A stretch of DNA of 33,834 bases from Nevskia sp. (GTDB lineage Bacteria > Pseudomonadota > Gammaproteobacteria > Nevskiales > Nevskiaceae). The DNA is taken from positions 1-33,834 of the forward strand of contig JADHNH010000032.1 in NCBI GenBank assembly GCA_016779605.1, given 5' to 3'. The first letter of the stretch is position 1; each line of letters opens with the position of its first letter. The notes under the pieces are model-generated. The model saw nothing but the letters and a program-made list of their open reading frames with translations. It had not been told where the DNA came from and ran no database searches. Below are positions 24,981 to 33,019 of this stretch, piece after piece. The position numbers and the translations under genes are program-made.

Positions 24981-26554
24981 GCGCGCGCACATTGTGGCGC
25001 ACGGTCTGCGCGCTCGACGAGATCCTGCCCGACACCGGCGTGGCCGCGCTGGTCGGCGGCAGCCAGGTGGCGGTGTTCCGCATCGGCGAGTCCGAGGAGG
25101 TCTACGCGATCGGCAACCGCGATCCGTTCAGCGGCGCCAACGTGCTGGCGCGCGGGCTCACCGGCGATCTCGGCGGCGAGCTGGTGGTGGCCGCGCCGGT
25201 GTACAAGCAGCACTTCCGCCTGCGCGACGGCGGCTGCCTGGAAGATGCGGGCGCCGGCGTGCCGGTGTACCCGGTGCGGGTGTTCAACGGCGCGGTGCAG
25301 GTCGGGCTGGCGCTGGAAAGCGCCGCGCCGGTGCGGCGGCCGCGCCTGGTGATGATCGGCAACGGCATGGCCGGCATGCGCGTGATCGAAGAGCTGCTGC
25401 GGCTGGCGCCGGACGCCTACGACATCACCGTCTTCGGCGCCGAGCCGCACGGCAACTACAACCGCATCCTGCTGTCGCCGGTGCTGGCGGGCGACAAGCG
25501 CTTCGACGAGATCGTGCTGCACGACCTCGCCTGGTACCGGCGCCAGGGCATCAGCCTGCACGTCGGCGACCCGGTCGCGGCGATCGACCGCGTACGCCGC
25601 GTGGTGCGCACGCAGGGCGGAGCGGAAGCCGGCTATGACCGCCTGCTGATCGCCACCGGCTCCTCGCCCAACCGCCTGCCGATCCCCGGCAACCAACTGC
25701 CCGGCGTCACCACCTTCCGCGACCAGTCGGACCTGCGCGCCATGCTCGACGCCTGCGGCGGCCGGAGCCGCGCCGCGGTGATCGGCGGCGGCCTGCTCGG
25801 CCTGGAGGCCGCCGCCGGCCTGGCCCAGCGCGGCATGGAAGTCACCGTGATCCACAGCGGCGAAGTGCTGATGGAGCGCCAGCTCGACGCCTATGCCGGC
25901 GCGCTGCTGCGCCGTTCGCTGGAACAGCGCGGCATCGCCTTCGTCACCTCGGCGCGCAGCGTTGCGGTGGAGGGACAGGGGCATGCGTCAGGCGTGCGCC
26001 TGGCCGACGGCAGCCTGGTGCCGGCCGAACTGGTGGTGATGACCGCCGGCGTCACCCCGAACATCGGCCTGGCGCAGGCCGCCGGCATCCAGTGCGGCCG
26101 CGGCATCCTGGTGGACGACACCCTGCAGACCTTCGACCCGCGCGTCTACGCGGTGGGCGAGTGCGTGCAGCACCGCAACGCCACCTTCGGCCTGGTGGCG
26201 CCGCTGTGGGAGCAGGCGCGCGTCTGCGCGGCGCACCTGGCGGGCACCGGCCACCTGCGCTATTCCGGCTCGGTGGTCGCCACCTCGCTCAAGGTCACCG
26301 GCATCGACCTGCTGTCGGCCGGCGAGTTCGCCGGCGGCGAGGGCTGCGAGGTGCTGCTGCTGCGCGACCCCGAGGCCGGCATCTACAAGCGGCTGGTGCT
26401 CAAGGACCGCAGGATCCGCGGCGTGCTGCTCTACGGCGACATCGCCGACGGCCCCTGGTACCTGGAGCTGATGCGCGAGCGGCGCGACGTGGGCGGCCTG
26501 CGCGACCGGCTGCTGTTCGGGCGCGCGCAGGCCGACGTGCAGGCCGCGGCCTGA
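24977..26554 (+). CDS. NirD fused to an FAD/NAD(P)-dependent oxidoreductase
   Basis: This 525-residue fusion has two parts. Residues 1-110 are NirD, the Rieske-fold small subunit of nitrite reductase, with the family segment AIGNRDPFSGANVLARGLTG and KQHF but without Rieske Cys/His ligands, as usual for NirD. Residues about 118-525 are a pyridine-nucleotide disulfide-type oxidoreductase with VMIGNGMAGMRVIEELL (FAD), VIGGGLLGLEAAAGLAQRG (NAD(P)), and VYAVGECVQHRNATFGLV. This half resembles the N-terminal half of NirB and NasB-type electron-transfer subunits. It may feed electrons to NasA. It starts on the nirB stop (ATGA). NirD is usually a separate protein of about 110 residues. Confidence 0.9.
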   Translation: MSARTLWRTVCALDEILPDTGVAALVGGSQVAVFRIGESEEVYAIGNRDPFSGANVLARGLTGDLGGELVVAAPVYKQHFRLRDGGCLEDAGAGVPVYPVRVFNGAVQVGLALESAAPVRRPRLVMIGNGMAGMRVIEELLRLAPDAYDITVFGAEPHGNYNRILLSPVLAGDKRFDEIVLHDLAWYRRQGISLHVGDPVAAIDRVRRVVRTQGGAEAGYDRLLIATGSSPNRLPIPGNQLPGVTTFRDQSDLRAMLDACGGRSRAAVIGGGLLGLEAAAGLAQRGMEVTVIHSGEVLMERQLDAYAGALLRRSLEQRGIAFVTSARSVAVEGQGHASGVRLADGSLVPAELVVMTAGVTPNIGLAQAAGIQCGRGILVDDTLQTFDPRVYAVGECVQHRNATFGLVAPLWEQARVCAAHLAGTGHLRYSGSVVATSLKVTGIDLLSAGEFAGGEGCEVLLLRDPEAGIYKRLVLKDRRIRGVLLYGDIADGPWYLELMRERRDVGGLRDRLLFGRAQADVQAAA

Positions 26555-26603
26555 GACCTGATCCCGCTGTTGTGGCTCACCGGCCCGACTGACCTGGCAA
26601 TGC

Positions 26604-26707
26604 GGTCCGCAAATGAACGCAAATAAACGCGAATGCGATTCCGATCAATGATTGTTCGCCAACTTGATTTGCAGTTATTGGCGTTCATTGGCGTTCATTT
26701 GCGGACT
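26604..26707. mobile_element. Short MITE-like inverted-repeat element upstream of nasA
   Basis: The ends GGTCCGCAAATGAACGCAAA (26604) and the reverse complement of AGTCCGCAAATGAACGCCAA (ending 26707) match the 21-base ends of the 11746-11949 element with a few changes. The interior of about 60 bases has no open frame. Within each end the AACGC unit is repeated. The right end lies only about 20 bases before the nasA start, so the nasA 5' region is built by this element. Confidence 0.7.
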
Positions 26708-26727
26708 GCTGCTTGCGGAATTGTCAG

Positions 26728-29457
26728 GTGACTTCAGCGGTTCGCACCACCTGCCCCTACTGCGGCGTCGGCTGCGGCGTGCTGGTGACGCCTGCCGCGG
26801 ATGGCGGTGCCGCCATCGCCGGCGATCCGGACCATCCGGCCAACTTTGGCCGCCTGTGCTCGAAGGGCGCGGCGCTGGGCGAGACGCTGGGCCTGGCCGG
26901 GCGCTTGCTGCATCCGCAGATCCGCCGCGCGGACGGCAGCGGCGGATGGCGCACGGAGCCGGTGGAGTGGGGCGCCGCACTCGATCATGTGGCCGAACGC
27001 TTCACCGGCATTATGCGGCAGCACGGGCCGGAGTCGGTGGCGCTGTACGTGTCCGGCCAGTTGCTCACCGAGGACTACTACGTCGCCAACAAGCTGGTGA
27101 AGGGCTACTTCGGCACCGCCAACATCGACACCAACTCGCGGCTGTGCATGTCCTCGGCGGTGGCGGGTCACAAGCGCGCCTTCGGCGAGGACGTGGTGCC
27201 GTGCAGCTACGCCGACCTGGAACAGGCGGACCTGGTCGTGCTGGTCGGCTCCAACACCGCCTGGTGCCACCCGGTGGCGTACCAGCGCATCGTCGCGGCG
27301 CGCGAGCGCAATCCGCAGGCGCGGCTGGTGGTGATCGACCCGCGGCGCACGCCGACCTGCGACCTCGCGGACCTGCACCTGCCGCTGCGCGCCGGCACCG
27401 ACGTGGACCTGTTCAACGGCCTGCTGGCCCACCTGGACGGGACGGGCGCGCGCGACGCGGCGTTCGTCGACGCCCGCACGCGTGACGCGCAAGCCGCGCT
27501 TGAAGTCGCCCGCCGCGGCGGCGGTGTGGAGCAGGTGGCGCAGCGCTGCGGGCTGGACGCCGGCAAGCTGGCGCAGTTCTACGCGCTGTTCGCCGCCACG
27601 CCGCGCGTGGTCACGCTGTTCTCGCAGGGCGTGAACCAGTCCAGCAGCGGCACCGACAAGGTCAACGCCATCATCAACTGCCACCTGCTCACTGGCCGCA
27701 TCGGCAAGCCCGGCGCCGGGCCGTTCTCCATCACCGGCCAGCCCAACGCGATGGGCGGGCGCGAAGTGGGCGGGCTGGCCAACATGCTGGCGGCGCACCT
27801 GGAGCTGGGCGAGCCGCAGCACCGCCGGCTGGTGCAGGCGTTCTGGGGCAGCCCGCGCGTCGCCGACCGGCCGGGGCTCAAGGCGGTGGAACTGTTCGAA
27901 GCGATCGGCCAGGGCCGCGTGAAAGCGGTGTGGATCATGGCGACCAACCCGGCGGTGAGCCTGCCGGATGCGGACCGCGTGCGCGAGGCGTTGCGCGGCT
28001 GCGAGTTGGTGGTGCTGTCGGACTGCATGGCCGGCACCGACACGGCGCGGCTGGCGCACGTGCTGCTGCCGGCCGCCGCCTGGGGCGAGAAGGACGGCAC
28101 GGTGACGAACTCCGAGCGGCGCATTTCGCGCCAGCGCGCCTTCCGCGCCGCGCCGGGGCAGGCGCGGCCGGACTGGTGGATGGTCTGCGAGCTGGCCCGG
28201 CGCATGGGCTTTGCGGAAGGCTTCGCATTCCGCTCGGCCCACGAAATCTTCCTGGAGCACGCGCGGCTGTCGGGGTGGCTGAATGCCGGGAATGGGGAAT
28301 CGGCAGTCGGGAATCGTCAAAGCGGCACGGTCTTCAGGGCTTTCAACGTCGAAGGATTGTCCGACTTGAGCGCAGACCAGTACGAGAGGCTCGAGCCGGT
28401 GCGCTGGCCGGTGCTGCGCACCGCCGCTGGCGCTGCTTCTACGGTTGCCGATTCTCCATTCCCGATTCCCGGCCGCATGGCCTTCGTACCCACGCCGCCG
28501 CGGGCCCCGGCCCATGCCCCCGACGCCGAGTACCCACACGTCCTCAACAGCGGTCGCATCCGCGACCAGTGGCACAGCATGACGCGCACCGGCAGCGCGC
28601 CGCGCCTGGCCGCGCACCGGCCGGAGCCGTTCGTCGACATCCACCCGCAGGACGCGCTGGAGGCGGGGGTGCGCCACGGCGAGCTGGCGCGGCTGTCCTC
28701 CCGCTGGGGCGCGATGGTGGCGCGTGTGCGCGCGGGCGACGAGCAGCGGCGCGGCGACCTGTTCGTGCCGATCCACTGGAGCGACGCCTTCGCCGCCGAC
28801 GCGCGCGCCGGCGCGCTGGTCAACCCGGCGGTGGACCCGGTGTCGGGCGAGCCGGAGTTCAAGCACACGCCGGTGCGCATCGAGCCTTTCGGCGTCGACT
28901 GGCACGGCTTCGTGCTGCACCGCGAACCGCTGGACGAGTCCGCGCAATTGGCCGCATTCGCGTACTGGGCGCGGTCCGTCGGCGGCGGCCACCACCGTTA
29001 CGAATTCGCCGCGCGCGGCCGCCGGATCGACTGGGCCGCGTGGGCGCGCGCGCGGCTGGGCGGGGCGGGCGAGTGGGTGGATTACGCCGACCCCGGCGAA
29101 GGCATCTACCGCGCCGCGCGCCTGGCTGCCGGCAAGCTGCAAAGCTGCCTGTTCGTCTCGCCGCGGCCCGACCTGCCCGGGCGCGAATGGCTGGCCGGAC
29201 TGTTCGCCCTGGAACGGCTGGGGGCTGCCGAACGGCGCGCGCTGCTGTCCGGCCGGCCGTCAGCCGGGGCGGACGCCGGTGCCACCGTGTGCGCCTGCTT
29301 TGCCGTCGGCCGGCGCACGCTGCAAAGGGCGATCCGCGAGCAGGGCTGCACCACGCCGCGCCAGCTCGGCCAGAAGCTGCGGGCAGGCACCAACTGCGGT
29401 TCCTGCCTGCCCGAGCTGCGCCGGCTGATCGAGGAGACCCTGGCGCCGGCAGAGTGA
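26728..29457 (+). CDS. nasA: Assimilatory molybdenum nitrate reductase catalytic subunit
   Basis: This 909-residue enzyme reduces nitrate to nitrite in the cytoplasm. The N-terminal [4Fe-4S] motif is TTCPYCGVGCGVLV ... LCSKG. Molybdopterin-domain segments include TANIDTNSRLCMSSAVAGHK, LVGSNTAWCHP, QGVNQSSSGTDKVNAI and IMATNPAVSLPDADRV. The C terminus has a BFD-like [2Fe-2S] domain (VCACFAVGRR ... GTNCGSCLPEL). It uses the GTG at 26728; an in-frame TTG lies at 26713, and neither has a strong ribosome site. Residues 519-532 and 574-582 are translated dispersed repeats. Electron supply by the NirD-FAD fusion is plausible. Molybdenum cofactor needs MoeA, encoded nearby. Confidence 0.95.
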   Translation: MTSAVRTTCPYCGVGCGVLVTPAADGGAAIAGDPDHPANFGRLCSKGAALGETLGLAGRLLHPQIRRADGSGGWRTEPVEWGAALDHVAERFTGIMRQHGPESVALYVSGQLLTEDYYVANKLVKGYFGTANIDTNSRLCMSSAVAGHKRAFGEDVVPCSYADLEQADLVVLVGSNTAWCHPVAYQRIVAARERNPQARLVVIDPRRTPTCDLADLHLPLRAGTDVDLFNGLLAHLDGTGARDAAFVDARTRDAQAALEVARRGGGVEQVAQRCGLDAGKLAQFYALFAATPRVVTLFSQGVNQSSSGTDKVNAIINCHLLTGRIGKPGAGPFSITGQPNAMGGREVGGLANMLAAHLELGEPQHRRLVQAFWGSPRVADRPGLKAVELFEAIGQGRVKAVWIMATNPAVSLPDADRVREALRGCELVVLSDCMAGTDTARLAHVLLPAAAWGEKDGTVTNSERRISRQRAFRAAPGQARPDWWMVCELARRMGFAEGFAFRSAHEIFLEHARLSGWLNAGNGESAVGNRQSGTVFRAFNVEGLSDLSADQYERLEPVRWPVLRTAAGAASTVADSPFPIPGRMAFVPTPPRAPAHAPDAEYPHVLNSGRIRDQWHSMTRTGSAPRLAAHRPEPFVDIHPQDALEAGVRHGELARLSSRWGAMVARVRAGDEQRRGDLFVPIHWSDAFAADARAGALVNPAVDPVSGEPEFKHTPVRIEPFGVDWHGFVLHREPLDESAQLAAFAYWARSVGGGHHRYEFAARGRRIDWAAWARARLGGAGEWVDYADPGEGIYRAARLAAGKLQSCLFVSPRPDLPGREWLAGLFALERLGAAERRALLSGRPSAGADAGATVCACFAVGRRTLQRAIREQGCTTPRQLGQKLRAGTNCGSCLPELRRLIEETLAPAE
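28285..28473. repeat. GGGAATCGG-type repeats translated within nasA
   Basis: The left copy (28285-28323) is in plus orientation and encodes AGNGESAVGNRQS. The right copy (28447-28473) is inverted and encodes ADSPFPIPG. 28448-28471 is identical in reverse to 6213-6236, and 28308-28323 is identical in reverse to 6274-6289. The roughly 120 bases between the copies encode FNVEGLSDLSADQYERLEPV, which looks like normal NasA sequence. Both copies keep the frame open. Confidence 0.85.
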
Positions 29458-29483
29458 TCGCAGTTCCCGGCCGAGCTCTCAAG

Positions 29484-29513
29484 TTCCCCTCTCCCGCGGG
29501 CGGGAGAGGGGAA
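29484..29513. terminator. Strong hairpin between convergent nasA and the small peptide gene
   Basis: TTCCCCTCTCCCG-CGGG-CGGGAGAGGGGAA forms a 13-bp perfect stem with a 4-base loop, 26 bases after the nasA stop and 16 before the end of the convergent peptide gene. No T-run follows on either strand. CCCTCTCCCGCGGG hairpins are also known as common intergenic repeats, so it may be both. Confidence 0.6.
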
Positions 29514-29529
29514 GCAAAACACGCTCGGC

Positions 29530-29694
29530 TTAAACCGCCGGCACGAGGTTGGTATGGTGGCCGCCGGGTGCGCCGCCGCCGCTGACCTTGCCGAGCTCCT
29601 CGGTGCTGAGCTCGCCGCTGGCCTTCTTCGCCGGGTGGGCGGACGCGCGCTTGGCGGACTTTGCGGCGGGCTTGCCGCCCTTGGACTTCTTCAT
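29530..29694 (-). CDS. Small peptide with double-glycine leader motif (bacteriocin/RiPP precursor-like)
   Basis: This 54-residue peptide has a Lys/Ala-rich residue 1-26 region (MKKSKGGKPAAKSAKRAS), then ELSTEELGKVSGG at 28-40. That matches the double-glycine leader pattern ELSxEELxxVxGG cut by C39-peptidase ABC exporters. A 14-residue tail, GAPGGHHTNLVPAV, follows. CAGGAGA lies 8 bases before the ATG at 29694, a strong ribosome site, which supports a real gene. No exporter, peptidase or modification enzyme is in the window. It is convergent with nasA and divergent from the amidase. A secreted peptide is inferred; an unrelated small basic protein is possible. Confidence 0.65.
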   Translation of the reverse strand: MKKSKGGKPAAKSAKRASAHPAKKASGELSTEELGKVSGGGAPGGHHTNLVPAV

Positions 29695-29936
29695 GCTGAA
29701 TTCTCCTGGTCGTTGGTGATCCATCCGGCGATGCCTGTGGCGGCAGCCGGCTTCCGTGCGGATTCGCTCCGGATACTGATAAAGACGTGAACCGGCCGGG
29801 CCGGGGGACATGAATCAGGGGCGGACAGACCGCTGTGGGCGGCGTTTTGCCGGGGCCGATGTGATGCAGTTCGCTGTTGTATGCTCTTTACGAAAGCCGG
29901 CGCTGCCGGCCAGGCCAACCCGAGGGGATTTTTGCA

Positions 29937-31316
29937 ATGCACTTCCAGACGATCGCCGACCTGTCCGACGCCATCCGCCGCAAGTCCATCTCCCCGGTCG
30001 AGGTGACGCAGCACATGCTGCGCCGGATCGAGACCACCCATGCGGCCTACGGCGCCTATGTCACCGTCACCGCCGAGCGGGCCCTGGAACAGGCCGCCGC
30101 AGCGGAGGCCGCGATCATGCGCGGCGGCTGGCGCGGACCGCTGCACGGCGTGCCGTTCGCCCTGAAGGACATCATCTACACCGACTTCGCGCCCACCACC
30201 GGCGGCACCCTGATCAACGCCGATTTCCGCGCCGAGTTCAACGCCACCGTGGTCGAGCGGCTGGAAGCGCAGGGCGCGGTGACGCTGGGCAAGGTCAAGA
30301 CCACCGAGCAGGCCTTCGCCATCCACCACCCCTCGGTGCAGCCGCCGCGCAACCCCTGGAACCCCGAATATTTCTCCGGCGTGTCGTCCAGCGGCTCCGG
30401 CGTCGCCGCTGCCGCCGGGCTGGCCTACGGTACCCTGGGCTCGGACACCGGCGGCTCGATCCGCTTCCCCTCGGCCGCCAACGGCGTCACCGGCTTGAAG
30501 CCCACCTGGGGCCGCGTCAGCCGCTATGGCGTGTTCCCGCTGGCATGGTCGCTGGACCACATCGGGCCGATCGCGCGCAGCGCGGTGGACGCTGCCATCA
30601 TCCTGCAGGCCATCGCCGGCTGGGACCCGCGGGACCCCACCGCGCTGCACGCGCCGGTGCCGGACTACCTGGGCGGGTGCTCCGGCAGCATCAGCGGCCT
30701 GCGCATCGGGCTGCCGATGGAATACGCCACCAGCGGCGTGGCCGCCGAGGTGGTGGAGGCCCTGCAGGGTGCGGTGGCGGCGCTGCAGCTGCAGGGCGCG
30801 GTGATCAAGGAAATCGAGTTCCCGCCGTACCAGGAAGCGCTGGCGGCCTGGGGCCCGCTGTGCAGCGTGGAAACCGCGATGGCGCACGAAGCCACCTATC
30901 CCTCGCGCGCCAAGGACTACGGCCCGGTGCTGGCCGGATTCATCGAAGCCGGCCGCCAGACCAGTGCGCGCGACCTCGCCGCCGCCTACCTGTCCAAGTT
31001 CGACTTCAGCAACCGCCTGGCCGGCGTGTTCAAGGAAGTGGACCTGCTGATCATACCCACGCTCACCACCTGCGTACCCACCGCGCAGGCCTGGGAAGAG
31101 GCGGTGGTCGCCGGCGCGCTGGCCGACGCCATCCGCTTCACCGGCCCGTTCGACGTGTCCGGCAGCCCGACGCTGACCCTGTGCAACGGCTTCGACGCCA
31201 AGGGCCTGCCGCTGAGCTTCCAGCTTGCCGGCCCGCACCTGTCCGAGGGGCTGCTATTCAAGGCGGGCGCGGCCTACCAGCGCGTCACCGACTGGCACCT
31301 GCGCCATCCCGGCTGA
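29937..31316 (+). CDS. Amidase signature family hydrolase
   Basis: This 459-residue amidase has the Ser-cisSer-Lys triad of the family: Lys in GVPFALKDIIYT (about residue 78), cis-Ser in VSSSGSGVAAAAGLAYGTLG, and the nucleophile Ser in GSDTGGSIRFPSAANGVTGL (about 175-180). PTWGRVSRYGVFPLAWSLDHIGP is a family segment. GAGGGGA lies 8 bases before the ATG at 29937. It hydrolyses an amide to acid and ammonia; the substrate is unknown. GatA is unlikely, as no gatB or gatC is adjacent. Ammonia release would fit the nitrogen neighbourhood, but this is weak context. Confidence 0.93.
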   Translation: MHFQTIADLSDAIRRKSISPVEVTQHMLRRIETTHAAYGAYVTVTAERALEQAAAAEAAIMRGGWRGPLHGVPFALKDIIYTDFAPTTGGTLINADFRAEFNATVVERLEAQGAVTLGKVKTTEQAFAIHHPSVQPPRNPWNPEYFSGVSSSGSGVAAAAGLAYGTLGSDTGGSIRFPSAANGVTGLKPTWGRVSRYGVFPLAWSLDHIGPIARSAVDAAIILQAIAGWDPRDPTALHAPVPDYLGGCSGSISGLRIGLPMEYATSGVAAEVVEALQGAVAALQLQGAVIKEIEFPPYQEALAAWGPLCSVETAMAHEATYPSRAKDYGPVLAGFIEAGRQTSARDLAAAYLSKFDFSNRLAGVFKEVDLLIIPTLTTCVPTAQAWEEAVVAGALADAIRFTGPFDVSGSPTLTLCNGFDAKGLPLSFQLAGPHLSEGLLFKAGAAYQRVTDWHLRHPG

Positions 31317-31332
31317 GGCGGCGTTCCGCATG

Positions 31333-31357
31333 CACCCCTCCCATTGAGGGAGGGGTG
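31333..31357. terminator. Bidirectional hairpin between amidase and SDR genes
   Basis: CACCCCTCCC-ATTGA-GGGAGGGGTG is a perfect 10-bp stem with a 5-base loop, 17 bases after the amidase stop, between convergent genes. No T-run follows. It may be a terminator or a common CCCTCCC-type intergenic repeat. Confidence 0.6.
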
Positions 31358-31416
31358 GCGGAGCGGCAAGCGTGAATGCGCTCCGCACCGGCTGGGGTGC
31401 GGATCGGCGCCATGCC

Positions 31417-32190
31417 TCAGCGATGATGCTGGCAGTCGTCCACGCGGATGCAGGTGCCGGTGACGAAATCCGACGAGGGCGACACCAGGTAGAGCAGCGT
31501 GCTGTCCAGCTGCGCCGCGTCGCCCAGGCGGCCGCGGGGATAGCCCTTGGTGAGGTCGCCCATGCGCTCCAGCATGCCGGCGAGCATCTCGGAGTTGAAT
31601 GCGCCGGGCGCGATGGCGTTGACGTTGATGTTGAACTTCGCCCACTCCACCGCCAGCGCCTCGGTGAGCCGCACCACGCCGGCCTTGGTGATGGAGTAGA
31701 GCGCCGCGCCGTTGCCGCCGTAGTCGAACGCCGCCGCCGAGGAGATGTTGACGACGCGGCCCGGCAGCTTGGCGGCCATCAGCCGGCGCGCGAACTCGCA
31801 GGACAGGATGTAGGGCGCGCGCAGGTTGGTGTCGAGCACGGTGTCGATCAGCTCGACCGACATCTTGGTGGCGCGCTGCGCGTCCGGCACGCCGGCGTTG
31901 TTGACCAGGATGGTGACCGGCCCCAGCGCCTTTTCCGCCTCGCCCACCACCTTGAGAAGTTGCCCGGCGTCGGTCACGTCGAGCTGCAGCGGCAGTGCGG
32001 TGCCGCCGGCATGGCGGATCTCCGCCGCGGCCTGCTCCAGCCGGTCCAGGCGCCGGCCTGTGAGCGCCACCTTGGCGCCGCAGCTCGCCAGCACGCGGGC
32101 GAAGCGCAGCCCCAGGCCCGACGAGGCGCCGGTGACCAGGGCGGTTTGACCTTTGAGGTCGACGGAAAAGTTGGGCAGCGGCAGGTTCAC
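31417..32190 (-). CDS. Short-chain dehydrogenase/reductase (3-oxoacyl reductase-like)
   Basis: This 257-residue SDR has LKGQTALVTGASSGLGLRFA with the TGASSGLG cofactor motif at about residue 18, TGRRLDRLEQ (Arg pair suggesting NADP), LVNNAGVPDAQ, VNISSAAAFDYGG and the catalytic YSITK. The tail DFVTGTCIRVDDC is the usual SDR ending. The GTG at 32190 is chosen because GAGGAGAACGCC precedes it directly; upstream in-frame codons have no support. It is convergent with the amidase. Upstream on the same strand lies an ArsR regulator, separated by two hairpins. The substrate is unknown. Confidence 0.9.
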   Translation of the reverse strand: MNLPLPNFSVDLKGQTALVTGASSGLGLRFARVLASCGAKVALTGRRLDRLEQAAAEIRHAGGTALPLQLDVTDAGQLLKVVGEAEKALGPVTILVNNAGVPDAQRATKMSVELIDTVLDTNLRAPYILSCEFARRLMAAKLPGRVVNISSAAAFDYGGNGAALYSITKAGVVRLTEALAVEWAKFNINVNAIAPGAFNSEMLAGMLERMGDLTKGYPRGRLGDAAQLDSTLLYLVSPSSDFVTGTCIRVDDCQHHR

Positions 32191-32299
32191 GGCGTTCTCC
32201 TCGAATAGGTCCGCGCATTTTATGACGGCCGCTGAAGTCTGACTTGCCGGTCGAGGGCTGCGCGGGGAAATTTGCCGCATGGCGGTCGCCGCCGAGCCG

Positions 32300-32345
32300 C
32301 TCTTCGCAACAAGCGAAGAGAGCCTCAGGCCTCAATCCCGAGGCC
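32300..32345 (-). terminator. Two adjacent hairpins at the end of the ArsR gene
   Basis: CTCTTCGC-AACAA-GCGAAGAG (32300-32320, 8 bp) and GGCCTC-AATCCC-GAGGCC (32328-32345, 6 bp) lie side by side. The second overlaps the last codons of the ArsR gene. They could end its transcript before the SDR gene; no U-run follows on the minus strand. Confidence 0.5.
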
Positions 32346-32996
32346 GCGAAACCACAGTTTCCCGGAAGGGGTGACGCACAATACGCGAGTTTCTTGGCGC
32401 ACGAGGTGACCCGTTTCGAGGAGAAATTGCAGTACCCCGCCGGGGAAGCGTCCCGCCAGGTGGAAACGTCGCTCGGTCCAGTCCAGGCACAACCGCACCT
32501 CCCGCCTGTCCACCGAGGTTGCCCTGGCGGCGAAGCCGAATTCTTCCGCCCAGCGCGAGCCCGCCCTGGTGAGGGCGACGGCGTCGCCGTCGATCTTGAT
32601 GTAGGCGCGTTTGGCCAAGGCACAGGCCAGGGCGACACCGAGGCTCCCGGCCATATGGTTGTAGCAGCAGCGGGCCGCGGCCAGCTTCGCGGAGCGCGGG
32701 TCCTGCACAACCGCTGGCGTGACGCGGGGACGGGCCAGTCCGGCGAGGGCTTCGAGCGCCACCGCGACGCGCTCGTCGGCGAGACGGAAATAGCGGAACC
32801 GTCCCTGCGTCCAGACCGAGACAACCCCGCCATCCAGCAGCTTGCGCAGATGGCCGCTGGCGCTCTGCGGCGTAATACCCGCCAGCTGCGCCAGCCTTCC
32901 GGCTGGAAGTGCGCTGCCGTCCGCAAGCGCGGCCAGCATGGCTTCGCGTGTCGGATCGGCCAGCAGTGCCGCGATCCCGGAAAATCCGCGAGGCAC
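32325..32996 (-). CDS. ArsR-family winged-helix regulator
   Basis: This 223-residue protein has an N-terminal ArsR winged-helix domain (ALLADPTREAMLAALADGS, RLAQLAGITPQSASGHLRKL and VSVWTQGRFRYFRL, residues about 8-80). The C-terminal domain has CYNHMAGSLGVALA and LDWTERRFHLAGRFPGGVLQ, as in longer ArsR-type regulators. It lacks the metal-binding ELCVCDL motif of classical ArsR, so a non-metal signal is likely. AGGAGACCACCC precedes the GTG start at 32996. It follows the SnoaL-like gene by 23 bases, suggesting one operon. Confidence 0.87.
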   Translation of the reverse strand: MPRGFSGIAALLADPTREAMLAALADGSALPAGRLAQLAGITPQSASGHLRKLLDGGVVSVWTQGRFRYFRLADERVAVALEALAGLARPRVTPAVVQDPRSAKLAAARCCYNHMAGSLGVALACALAKRAYIKIDGDAVALTRAGSRWAEEFGFAARATSVDRREVRLCLDWTERRFHLAGRFPGGVLQFLLETGHLVRQETRVLCVTPSGKLWFRGLGIEA

Positions 32997-33019
32997 GGGT
33001 GGTCTCCTGTGCTCGGTGA

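Noticed and set aside
26734-29142. 802-codon open frame antisense to nasA
   Set aside because: No recognisable domain, compositional shadow of nasA.
29937-31316. GatA subunit of the tRNA-dependent amidotransferase
   Set aside because: It has the amidase signature but no gatC or gatB neighbours; a stand-alone amidase is the more likely reading.
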